This document shows positions 16,845 through 25,100 of a DNA stretch of 27,022 bases, one piece after another; positions within the stretch are counted from its first letter, which is position 1; every line of letters starts with the position of its first letter. A model generated the notes under the pieces. That model made no database searches. It worked only from the letters and a program-made list of their open reading frames with translations, and was not told the origin of the DNA. The stretch spans positions 1 to 27,022 of the forward strand of contig QZWS01000099.1 of the NCBI GenBank assembly GCA_004114245.1, read 5' to 3'. Origin of the DNA: Zoopage sp. CT-All. Taxonomy: Eukaryota; Zoopagomycota; Zoopagomycetes; Zoopagales; Zoopagaceae. The position numbers and the translations under genes were made by a program.

Positions 16845-19800
16845 TCAAGCATTCTCGGCTACTGCGTCCGCACCGTCGGGGGGACTTGGCCGCGACGGTG
16901 TTGCTTCGCGAGATACATCATCCGCAGGCTTCCAGTTCAATTTCCATCCATCTTCATAAATGTCCTGAATAACCTTTTCAAGACGCCCCTGCTCCTGTAG
17001 CTGGAGCGATTTCTTATATACAAGTAAAGCCTGAAATTATGAGCATCGCGCAGATGTGTATGCTTGAACTTGCCGTTCGTGCGTCTTCGATTGAATCATG
17101 CGTGATTTGCTGTATCGATTCGTTCAATAGATACCAGGCTAAAAAGCGCAAGGATATCTTTCTGCACGGAATTAGACGTGGCGTGGACGCAGGTGAGCTA
17201 CCGTTGTTTGCCCTTGTCATGAAAAATATCCACAGTGTCGATGATTTGAGAAGGCGGCACGTAAATATCTATTGCAGGCTCTGGTCAGCGCGCGTGAAAG
17301 TGGGTGAGAGGCGAACTAATGATGCGGAAATCCTTTTTCAGTCCATGGCCAATAAAAACACATCCTGCATCGACAAGAGTGCGCAGCTTCCGGTAGGCAG
17401 TCTAACGCGCGTCAATTAGGCTAGAGCAGAGAATCTGTTGAGATATCACTTTCAGCGAGACAAGGTGGTGCTTAGAAGCTTTGGGATCCAAATCTCCTTC
17501 TGCAGAGAGGCGTCGGTTGGTAGACACAGATCGACAGAGGCAATACCTGAAATGCCCGAGAATTCCGTCAAGAAATCGACGATGGGCTCCTTGACGTGGA
17601 TATAGTCATCAATAAACGGCTGGCATTCTTGAGGTCCATCGGCACGAAGAACGCTCACCCTCGCCAAGCCCATTCGGATGGGTCTGGTATCCAGCTTACG
17701 TCCGTCAGAGTCGAGTCTTGTTCGTTCCTGAAAAAATCAACACAGGCGCTTGCTTGTGCCTAGCTACCTGACTAAGCGCAATAAACTCCGCATCCAATGC
17801 GCAGATAAATGGAGTGGGTCTAATGAGCTCGTCCGATCGCAGCGGTGAAACAATGCTTGCAGAAACCTGCGATCTGCTGGTGATACAGTCATTTCTCAAA
17901 TGCCATGTAACAAACGCGTACGCAAGCGAGGGAGTCGTCTGGCAAAGTAGCGACATCGCAGAGTGCTTATTGACAAGTATCGGAGGTCGAGCTTGCAAGT
18001 CTTGACGCTTATATACGAGATTGGCCGGCACCTATGGAGGCGTCAGCTAGTAGTACTAGTTGATAAATCCCAGTACAATCCATGAACGCGTCAGGGAAAG
18101 GACATCATCACTGTTGACGGACTGCACAGCATAGTCGTTGAACATGTACCAACTATCCTCGGCCGAGCCGGGTTCAGTCGCTTGTAATTATCAGCCCGAT
18201 AAAAAAGCCGTATAAATTACTTTTAATAAATGAGACAAGATGAGAATCCTGTTTTTGGCTCGTAATCTGCGCGGTGACCGCGAATAGTTGATAGGTAACC
18301 ACCGGGTTAGAAACAGCGTCAAGGGACGGAACCAAACTAAAGTCAGCGCCTTGCTCGCGCTTCTTGAGAAAGATTCTAGCGTCGAGGTAGCATTTTCAAT
18401 ATACCGCTGATAAAAAATACCGAGAGGGAAGACTGCGTGACTCGGGGTCCCTTAGCAACTTCCACACATCCGAAACCGATTCCCATCCGGTATTGAAGAT
18501 GAGATGCTCCGGACATTCGACCGAAGCATCGAAGAAGAGTGTTTGAGAGGAGCTCCCCCACTGGTGCTCGTGGCATCGCGTGCAGTACACGGTTGATTCT
18601 GAGAAGTATCGATGTAAACTAGATCTGAGCGTTGATAGCAATGTCGCCGGCATTCCAGCGAACTAACGTGGGTAAGCAGAGCGGGTTTGTGAGACCAGCT
18701 ATTCACCGTGTCCGTCAGGGGCAAATCAATCCAGAGGTCACTGGTGGCTTTGGTCTCGCTCATGCCACACGAATGGCACGTCGATGCCGCCATCGAAGAT
18801 ATGCTGAAAATATCTTCAACGGGCAAGTCTTTTTTGGAGTATCAGGCAAAGTATGCCACTGGAGCAACGCACCAGAATCAAGCGATTCCTCCGAGATGCG
18901 ACGCAGAAGAAAACGCATCGCGCCCTGTGCGCGCGATGCAAACGAAGTATCGGAGTCAATAAGCTCCGGTTCAAGAAGGCCCTGAGACCGCGCTGTTCAA
19001 GGGTTATTCGGCAGTCTAGAAGGCAGGAGGCCCCCACCTTGTGGTATGCGACCGAATGCACGAAGAAAGTTTGTGGCCTGGCAGTTCTTCCCGCGAGCAT
19101 CATCGAGCATTCGGAAGAGGAAGCCCAGTTCGCACGTGAGGCAGTTATCGCGCAAACATGCAGTCGCACCAATGGCATGGGTGACGGTGAGATCGCGTAG
19201 CGCAGGGATATGGTACAAGACTTGGAGGATGGCGTTGAGGTATGAATTGGCTATGTGCGGTTCAAGGCCGGCAAACTGCGTGGAGTTGTGAATAGCAAAG
19301 TTGAAGTCGTCGACGCCAAACCGGGAGTACTTGATGTCCATTTTGCGAAAGTGTTTGGGCATATCCTGGGAGACGTAGAGATCGCGGGGCGGACCAGTTC
19401 TGACAAAGGCGTCAAGAGTGAGCGATGGATCGCGCTGACGCATGTCGACTAGCCGAGCATGCGCCAGAGGGGATTGATAGCGGCGCTGTCTGACGCCGCC
19501 AATGTCCTCGGGCGACCAACGGCCGTACCCAATAAAATCCATTGATTTCAAATCACGCATGGATTTCTTCGGCACCACTGGAGACGGCTCACCGACGTAG
19601 GAGACGAGATCGGCGGGCCATGCGCTTGCAAGGCGCTCCTCGTAGTAAGGGAGGCCAATGGAGGCCAGTGGTTTGGAGAAGTCCTGCAGGGCAATGTCAA
19701 TGGAGGGACGAACGGGTGGAAGCGGCCATTCCGGCTGTGCTGGGCGATCGTTGAAACTGGTCGGCAGCTCGGGGGCGGTGCGCGTCCACAATTGGATGAG

Positions 19801-20700
19801 GCCGCCGTCGTCGACAAACGCGGCATAGTCTCCCGACATGGATAAATCGACGGCGGACACCGATCCTTGCAGGGTGGGAATCTGGTGGAACCCGGTGGTG
19901 ACCACCGGCCGAAACGGATCCAAGAACTGGAACTGGCCGGCGGCGGAGACGACCAGGCCGAGGTCGGGGTTTGCGGGGTGTGCAAGAATGTGGGAGGGCC
20001 CGGTGGGGAAGGGCACGGGCGGGAGCTCGCGGAACGTTCGCAGATCGAAGAGCTTCACGAGCGGATCCAGCACGTACTTGTCGTTGCGCGCCGACGACCA
20101 CCCGCAGCTGAGCATGAGGTTTCCGAGAATGGAAATGTCTGAGATTGTGGCGGAGTGCGCGTTGATCGAGTGAATGTGGCTAAACGCGTTTCGCGGATCG
20201 CGGAGATGCACGGCGCCGCTGGTCGTTGCCGCGGCGAGCACGGATGGCGACGCGCGAAGGATGCGCACATTGGCATCGAAATCGGCCACTCTTTCGATGA
20301 CTGCGCCACGGCGCAGATCGATGAGCAGGGCAACGGGCTGCGACCCGGCAAGCACCACATGCGGGGCGCGCGACGCGGGCAGGCGCACGACGGCGTACGG
20401 TTCCACCAACTCGGGGTCACGGAACGACAGCAGCTGCAGCCCGCGGCGGTTCGACACGCGCATTGTTCCGGCGCCGACGGAGACGATGCCGTCGTGGGCG
20501 GTGGGAAGCAGCTGGTGCACGGGGCCGGCGTGGGCGCAGAAGGCGGAGTAGGGCGCCAGCTCGAGGCCCGCGTAGGAGGCTACGCGGCCGTGCTGGTCCG
20601 CGGTCCACAGCACGTCGAGCGCACGGTCGAACGCGACGCAGGAGAGCGCGGACGGGTCCGGGAGGATGGCGAGCTCGCGCCAGTCGTCGGCGGGGGACAT
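16845..20700 (-). CDS. PAN2: PAN2, catalytic subunit of the PAN2-PAN3 poly(A)-nuclease
   Basis: Trims mRNA poly(A) tails 3' to 5' with PAN3 in the cytoplasm. Exons (minus strand): 20700-19038, 18992-18873, 18828-18707, 18662-18421, 18375-18221, 18180-18077, 18031-17768, 17727-17547, 17499-17450, 17401-17317, 17268-17202, 17161-17074, 17030-16845. Total 1,108 aa, all joins in frame. An N-terminal WD40 propeller fills about 1-330, followed by a linker. An inactive USP fold starts near 476 ([15 protein letters not shown] in place of a catalytic Cys box; zinc-type pairs CHSC and CTRC). The RNase T-like exonuclease has Asp882 and Glu884 (DAEF), Asp991 (GHGLKKDF), His1039 and Asp1044 (HDSIEDA), a complete DEDDh set. 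The start MSPADDW at 20700 is preferred; an open in-frame extension to 21018 reads through the 20746-20997 inverted-repeat element and is probably not protein. Confidence 0.96.
16993..19037 (-). other. PAN2 intron set: 12 introns of 40-48 nt
   Basis: Introns (minus strand, high to low): 19037-18993, 18872-18829, 18706-18663, 18420-18376, 18220-18181, 18076-18032, 17767-17728, 17546-17500, 17449-17402, 17316-17269, 17201-17162, 17073-17031. They were placed by frame and by PAN2 family sequence. Donors vary widely (GTGGGG, GTGCGT, GTATTT, GTTCGC, GTAGCT), and one is GC-AG (17073-17031). Confidence 0.9.
17031..17073 (-). other. GC-AG intron in PAN2
   Basis: The donor is GCAAGT and the acceptor TTTCAG, 43 nt. 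Removal joins HDSIEDART to ALLVYKK in frame. The GT four bases further in does not keep the frame with this acceptor. Confidence 0.85.
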
Positions 20701-21153
20701 GTTCGTGGGCAGCGAGGCACGTGCACAGTCGATGTCTGTGAGGGTGCAATGCCTGTATTGGGCCTTGGCATCAGTCCAATTGCAAGCTGTGGTAATGTTT
20801 GTTGCTTGGATGATGGCAGACAGTTTGCAATAAAGTATTCTCTGTTTGGCAACAGTCAATACAAGCAACCCCTTGTACACTACTAGTGCAGTCCTTCCAA
20901 CAGTGCTTTCATCAGCCTGGACTGAAACCTGCGGAAAACTATGGGGGCTGCAATATGTCCACTTTGTGCCAATGCTGAGGCCCAATACAGGCATTGCTCT
21001 CTCTCCATTTTGTACCACCTACGTGTTTGTCCACGTGGCTGCAGTGACCTTTGGGACCCGCTCTGCAGTCACTTTTCTCTCCCCAAACCGCACTCCAACT
21101 CGCCCACATCCACAAGCACACCACACTGCCAAAGCAACAAATCACAAGTAACC
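20701..21153. promoter_or_regulatory. Divergent intergenic region of PAN2 and the small secreted-protein gene
   Basis: The 453 bp between the two start codons must hold both promoters. More than half of it is the 252-bp inverted-repeat element. I cannot identify specific factor-binding sites. An in-frame ATG at 20941 upstream of the plus-strand gene lies inside the element. Confidence 0.5.
20746..20997. mobile_element. 252-bp MITE-like element with 20-bp perfect inverted arms
   Basis: GCAATGCCTGTATTGGGCCT at 20746-20765 is repeated as its exact reverse complement at 20978-20997. No target duplication is obvious in the flanks, so it may be an old insertion or a large inverted-repeat structure. 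It occupies most of the shared upstream region between PAN2 (start 20700) and the small secreted-protein gene (start 21154). It differs in sequence from the TTTGCGCA-ended elements. Confidence 0.6.
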
Positions 21154-21552
21154 ATGCTCTTCTGCCGCCCATCTATCATGCTTGTTGCCCTTGCTGCCAT
21201 CTGCATCTCCACCGCAGTCAATGCCAGTAGCTCTGGCTACCAAAATATTCGAGCCCAAACCAAGGCAGCTTGGAAACGCCAGAAAGAGTTTGATAAGGAT
21301 GATCGCCTTGCTGAGGAATTGGGCAAAAAGTATTATACTCAAGCACTGTTGAATGATGCAGAGAAACGAGGCGTCACTCTTACCGATGAATTAGTTGCCA
21401 AAGCTCATCAACTGGCAGGCAAGTATGCCATGAATGAGCCCATTCCCTTTCTGGAAAATTACATAAGTGAGGTCAATCAAGATACTAAAGCTGGTGGTCC
21501 CGTGACTTTCCCACGCACAGATACTGAGCTTCATCGCAACCCTTCACTTTAG
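21154..21552 (+). CDS. Small secreted protein, 132 aa
   Basis: It has an N-terminal signal peptide (MLFCRPSIMLVALAAICIS, likely cleavage after the VNA of VNASSS near residue 24) and then a charged, probably helical chain of about 108 residues (KAAWKRQKEFDKDDRLAEEL, TLTDELVAKAHQLAGKYAM). There is no cysteine after the signal peptide, no membrane segment and no domain I recognise. An in-frame ATG at 20941 would extend it by 71 residues, but that extension comes from the inverted-repeat element and would bury the signal peptide. AATAAA lies 28 bp after the stop. The gene is intronless. An extracellular or effector-like role is possible but unsupported. Confidence 0.72.
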   Translation: MLFCRPSIMLVALAAICISTAVNASSSGYQNIRAQTKAAWKRQKEFDKDDRLAEELGKKYYTQALLNDAEKRGVTLTDELVAKAHQLAGKYAMNEPIPFLENYISEVNQDTKAGGPVTFPRTDTELHRNPSL

Positions 21553-21579
21553 CAGCCTGGCAGCATGTCCTGTTCTAGG

Positions 21580-21585
21580 AATAAA
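21580..21585 (+). terminator. Poly(A) signal AATAAA of the small secreted-protein gene
   Basis: A canonical AATAAA lies 28 bp after the stop codon at 21552, within a short, mostly non-coding stretch before the deubiquitinase gene. Confidence 0.6.
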
Positions 21586-21711
21586 GATACTGCGTTATCC
21601 TGTGATAATACTCTACATAGCCAGCAGCACTGTATATACCGCGCTGCTCAGGAACACACTCATGGCTCATAGTCATGCCGTTTATTTGCACATGCCCGCA
21701 GTGCTCTGCAG

Positions 21712-21760
21712 GTAAGTAGCAAGCCTGGACTATGGCGGGTGAACGACCGGCCTCTTTCAG
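21712..21760 (+). other. Probable 5'-UTR intron of the deubiquitinase gene
   Basis: A perfect donor (CAG then GTAAGT) and an acceptor with a pyrimidine tract (CCTCTTTCAG) bound 49 nt, the size of the introns proven in TOR and PAN2. It lies 111 bp before the ATG at 21872. An in-frame TGA (21860-21862) rules out an upstream coding exon, so it would be in the untranslated leader. The following bases, GAGGGTTCAATTCCCTC, also form an exact tRNA-like T arm; see findings. Confidence 0.55.
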
Positions 21761-21871
21761 GAGGGTTCAATTCCCTCTCGCGTGCTACCTGCAATCGGTG
21801 TTGGAGCAGGGCGTCGGTGGTTACGTGACTTCTCGGCGATCTGCTTGCTTCCCTTTGATTGAACCATTCCC

Positions 21872-23377
21872 ATGACCTCCACCGTCCCCGTCTTTGTCAA
21901 ATGGCGCGGCACCAAGTACGCCGTCGACGTGGACCCCACCGAGCCCATCGCGCTCTTTCTCTCGCAGATCTACTCGCTCACCGGCGTGGAGCCACACCGG
22001 CAGAAGATCATGATCAAGGGCGGCATCCTCAAGCCCAGTGGTGCGTGGCTCGCCGGTAGCGTGTCCGCCGGCCATATCTATATGATGATGGGGACCCCGG
22101 AGACGGTCGCGTCTCCCTCTGCGGATGGAGCCGCGGAAGGCACGGATGCGGAGAGTCGGGAAGGGACTGCGTCGGCGCCCGCCATTGCGCCTCCCGCTGA
22201 GCGTCCGCAGCCACAACCGCAGGGCATCATCAATCTGGGAAACACGTGCTACATGAACGCGACGCTTCAGTGTCTGCGCAAAATTCCAGAGCTCAAGGCC
22301 TCGTTGGCCTCGTACTCGGCCACCGCCTCGTCCGCCTCCGACCCCTTCAGCCTGGCATTGTCCCTGCGTGATCTGAACGCCGCACTCGATAGAGCATCGT
22401 CCGCTGACTCGGCCGCAGCCATTCTCACCGGATTCCCGCCCTTCACCTTCCTCCAGGCCCTCCGCGCCCAATTCCCCAACTTTGCCGCGATGGACAGCCA
22501 CCGGCAGTGGATGCAGCAGGACGCCGAAGAATGCTGGTCCGGAATCCTGAACGTCACGCGTGGCGCCATCCCCGCCATCAACCCCTACCTTGCCGGTGAG
22601 CTGATGACCGAGATGCGGTGCGATGAGTGCCCCGAGGAGGCTCACTCCATCACCACCGAGCCATTCACCAAGCTCGACTGCCACATCTCCAACACCACCA
22701 ATCACCTCTCCGCCGGACTGCTCGCCGGACTCGCCACAAAGCTTGAAAAGACATCACCGAGCCTCGCGCGCACCGCCGTCTACACAAAGCAGTCCCGCAT
22801 TAGCCGTCTGCCCGCCTACCTCACCGTCCACTTTGTGCGCTTCTTCTGGAAGCCCGTCGAACGAGTCAAGGCAAAAATCCTGCGCAAGGTCAAGTTCCCG
22901 CTGGAACTGGACGCTGCCGAGTTCTGCACGCCCGAACTGCAGGAAAAGATGCGTGCGGGAAGAACCAAGATCAAGGAGCTCGAGGACAAGGCCGACGAGC
23001 AGCGCAAGGCAAAGAAGGCAAAAATTGCCGACGAAAGCGCGATAGAGACCGCACCTTCCCCGTTCGATGTCACTGGTTTTCTCAATTCCGATCTCAGGGC
23101 AGACATCGGATGCAATCCCACCGGCCTCTACGAACTCTGCGCTGTACTCACCCACATTGGCCGTTCAGGCGATTCGGGCCATTACATTGGCTGGACTCGC
23201 GCCGACGACGACCTGCCCAGCACCCCAGCAGAGAAGCAAAAGTGGTTCAAGTTCGACGATGACAAGGTATCCGTCGTTCCAGCGGACGAGATCACCAAGC
23301 TGGACGGTGGTGGGGACTGGCACGTAGCCTACATGTGTCTCTATCGAACCAAGCCAGCCCCAAAAATTTCGCCATAG
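21872..23377 (+). CDS. UBP6: Ubp6/USP14-type ubiquitin carboxyl-terminal hydrolase
   Basis: Cysteine protease that removes ubiquitin from substrates at the proteasome and recycles it. The gene is intronless, 501 aa, the normal size. Residues 1-75 form an N-terminal ubiquitin-like domain (KWRGTKYAVDVDP, then RQKIMIKGGILKP), which in this family docks on the proteasome regulatory particle. A Pro/Ala/Glu-rich linker follows. The USP domain has Cys126 in the box GIINLGNTCYMNATLQCL, the QQDAEE motif near 215-220, and His437 in GDSGHYIGWTR with Asp462/463 in WFKFDDDKV. A Lys/Glu-rich insertion at 365-385 is probably helical. An in-frame TGA at 21860-21862 supports the ATG at 21872. Its stop is 54 bp from the convergent Atos-type gene. 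Confidence 0.95.
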   Translation: MTSTVPVFVKWRGTKYAVDVDPTEPIALFLSQIYSLTGVEPHRQKIMIKGGILKPSGAWLAGSVSAGHIYMMMGTPETVASPSADGAAEGTDAESREGTASAPAIAPPAERPQPQPQGIINLGNTCYMNATLQCLRKIPELKASLASYSATASSASDPFSLALSLRDLNAALDRASSADSAAAILTGFPPFTFLQALRAQFPNFAAMDSHRQWMQQDAEECWSGILNVTRGAIPAINPYLAGELMTEMRCDECPEEAHSITTEPFTKLDCHISNTTNHLSAGLLAGLATKLEKTSPSLARTAVYTKQSRISRLPAYLTVHFVRFFWKPVERVKAKILRKVKFPLELDAAEFCTPELQEKMRAGRTKIKELEDKADEQRKAKKAKIADESAIETAPSPFDVTGFLNSDLRADIGCNPTGLYELCAVLTHIGRSGDSGHYIGWTRADDDLPSTPAEKQKWFKFDDDKVSVVPADEITKLDGGGDWHVAYMCLYRTKPAPKISP

Positions 23378-23431
23378 TCAAGACTAGCTTTATCGACAGA
23401 CAATGCAGCCAATTGGTTTCCTTATCTCTTG

Positions 23432-25021
23432 CTATCCCTCGCCCCGTATCCGCTGCGTCGTACTCCTCGACACCGGAACGTATTTGCTCGTCTCGTCCGG
23501 GCCTTCTGTTATCACCCGCAGCCGCTCATTACCATCAGGCGCGCGGTTGGCAAACACGATGCGCATTCGTCCGGCTAAATATGCTTTCCCGGTCTTGCTC
23601 GACTTGATAAAGTTGACGTGCACCGCGTACCGCAGGATCGCTCTTGTCCGGGCTACCATACCATGCTGCACATGCTCGTCAAGATAGTGCTTCTGTCGGA
23701 GAAATGTGCGCGTTCCATTTGGCATATCCGTCAAATCGTACTTGATAAGGAACAGCTTGACAGCCGTATTGTTGTCATTCTTGACGACAACTTGCAGCTG
23801 TCCGCGGGGAGGAATTCGGTATCCCTGGCCTCTATCCACGACGTCGACCACGCCTACGTACGGGGTCGGAGAGCTGTCCACGTCTTCGGGCTGGTAAAAG
23901 TAGGCTGGAAATGCAAGCTGGATGTGTTCAGGGCATCGAAGCTTTGGGGAGGGGCATGGGCCAATTGCCAGGACACCAATGTGCACAAGGAAGTGAATAG
24001 CGCGGGAGGGACGAGCAGACATGCGGCCGGAAAGTATGGATTCCTCAAAGCTGCCGACAAACGAGCCGAAAAGCTCGGGGCGAGGCGGATCCGAAGGCGA
24101 GCGACCGCGCCTGCCAACTGTGGAGGTAATGGTGGTGGCGTCCGCGGATCGTGAGTAGGTTCCTGAAAGTGGGGGTATTTGTAGCCGCGTGCTACCGGCG
24201 TGCTCCGCGGCAAGTAGCGATGAGGTCTGCGACAGCGAAAGCATGGTGGTGGCGGGGCTCTTGCCGAACGGAAGCATCTTTACGAATGACAGAAGCTTTC
24301 TGTTGCTGAGGAGGGAGCTGTACGCAGCAGTAGCCTCATCTGGTGCTGGCGTGCCAGGCCTCGCTGGAGATCGGACGGGAGCAGATTTCAACAAAGGCAG
24401 GGGTATATGCTTGCGACAAATGACGGACACGGTCACTTGGCACGGGTTGTCACGCAGCGCCAGCAAAAAGTCCTGGCAGAGGAATCCAATGGTGGCTTGA
24501 GCGAGGCGGTCCTTGTCGATAGCGCTGACATGCACCACCCAATCTGCTTTTCTGCGGTGTATTTGTGTTTCTTTGATGTGTATGGATAGGGGCATCGAGT
24601 CGACGAATTGTTGGAGCGCTTCCAGTGGCGCAGCAGCTGCTGGACTCGGCAAGGATCCGCCATCAATGGGCGGGGGCGGCTGCAGGCGAGATGTCAAGCG
24701 CCACACCTCTACTTCAGGCAACTCTGGTGACGACACAGTGATTTGGATGCCAGGCAAGGACAGCTCGGGTGTCGTGCCGGCGCCATTTTGCGGCTGTCGT
24801 ATGGAAAGCAAGACGTTGCGAATTCGCTCTTCAAAGTCGAATGCCGCGTCGTCGGGGGCAATTCTGCCGCAAATAATGCCGCAAGAAGCAATGTAAGCGA
24901 GCTCTGCGACATGGGACACACAGGGGGCGAAAGGAAGCGATGGGTCGGCGGCAACAGGGGCCATGATTTCTGGGAAACGCAGCTCAGTCGAGTCGCCTGC
25001 ACATGTGGCGCATCTTTGCAT
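23432..25021 (-). CDS. Atos/FAM214-type protein
   Basis: This is an intronless gene of 529 aa starting at the first ATG (25021); the frame is open three codons further up but only with GTG. The C-terminal half carries the family's signature blocks: GSFEESILSGRMS (about 323-335), CPEHIQLAFPAYFY, a PYVGVVDV stretch, IPPRGQLQVVVKN (about 403-415), KLFLIKYDLTDMPNGTRTFL and RQKHY, and LRYAVHVNFIKSSKTGKAYL. These match the Atos domain (formerly DUF4210) and the adjoining chromosome-segregation-in-meiosis domain. Animal members are FAM214A/B and Drosophila Atossa, linked to transcription and cell invasion; fungal members are little studied. The N-terminal half is less conserved with disordered Ser/Pro stretches. 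It is 79 bp downstream of the CNH-like gene on the same strand. Confidence 0.85.
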   Translation of the reverse strand: MQRCATCAGDSTELRFPEIMAPVAADPSLPFAPCVSHVAELAYIASCGIICGRIAPDDAAFDFEERIRNVLLSIRQPQNGAGTTPELSLPGIQITVSSPELPEVEVWRLTSRLQPPPPIDGGSLPSPAAAAPLEALQQFVDSMPLSIHIKETQIHRRKADWVVHVSAIDKDRLAQATIGFLCQDFLLALRDNPCQVTVSVICRKHIPLPLLKSAPVRSPARPGTPAPDEATAAYSSLLSNRKLLSFVKMLPFGKSPATTMLSLSQTSSLLAAEHAGSTRLQIPPLSGTYSRSADATTITSTVGRRGRSPSDPPRPELFGSFVGSFEESILSGRMSARPSRAIHFLVHIGVLAIGPCPSPKLRCPEHIQLAFPAYFYQPEDVDSSPTPYVGVVDVVDRGQGYRIPPRGQLQVVVKNDNNTAVKLFLIKYDLTDMPNGTRTFLRQKHYLDEHVQHGMVARTRAILRYAVHVNFIKSSKTGKAYLAGRMRIVFANRAPDGNERLRVITEGPDETSKYVPVSRSTTQRIRGEG

Positions 25022-25100
25022 ATGCGTCACAACTGCAGCCGCTTAGTCAGCAGACCGGTGCTGCCACGATTGTCACATGTACATTACAAGATGCCCATTG

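Noticed and set aside
20155-20886. 243-codon plus-strand frame
   Set aside because: It is antisense to the PAN2 WD40 exon; no domain, and it runs into the inverted-repeat element.
18997-21018. PAN2 reading frame extended to 21018
   Set aside because: The extra 106 codons run through the inverted-repeat element; family alignment begins at MSPADDW (20700).
21718-21791. tRNA gene on the plus strand
   Set aside because: The T arm and part of the acceptor fit, but five surplus bases separate the T arm from the acceptor and no proper seven-base anticodon loop forms. Perfect splice signals explain the site better.
21821-22705. 294-codon minus-strand frame
   Set aside because: It is antisense to the Ubp6/USP14 gene; Gly/Arg-rich composition is typical of a shadow in GC-rich coding DNA.
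25022-25030. Atos-type start three codons upstream
   Set aside because: That codon is GTG; the first ATG is at 25021.
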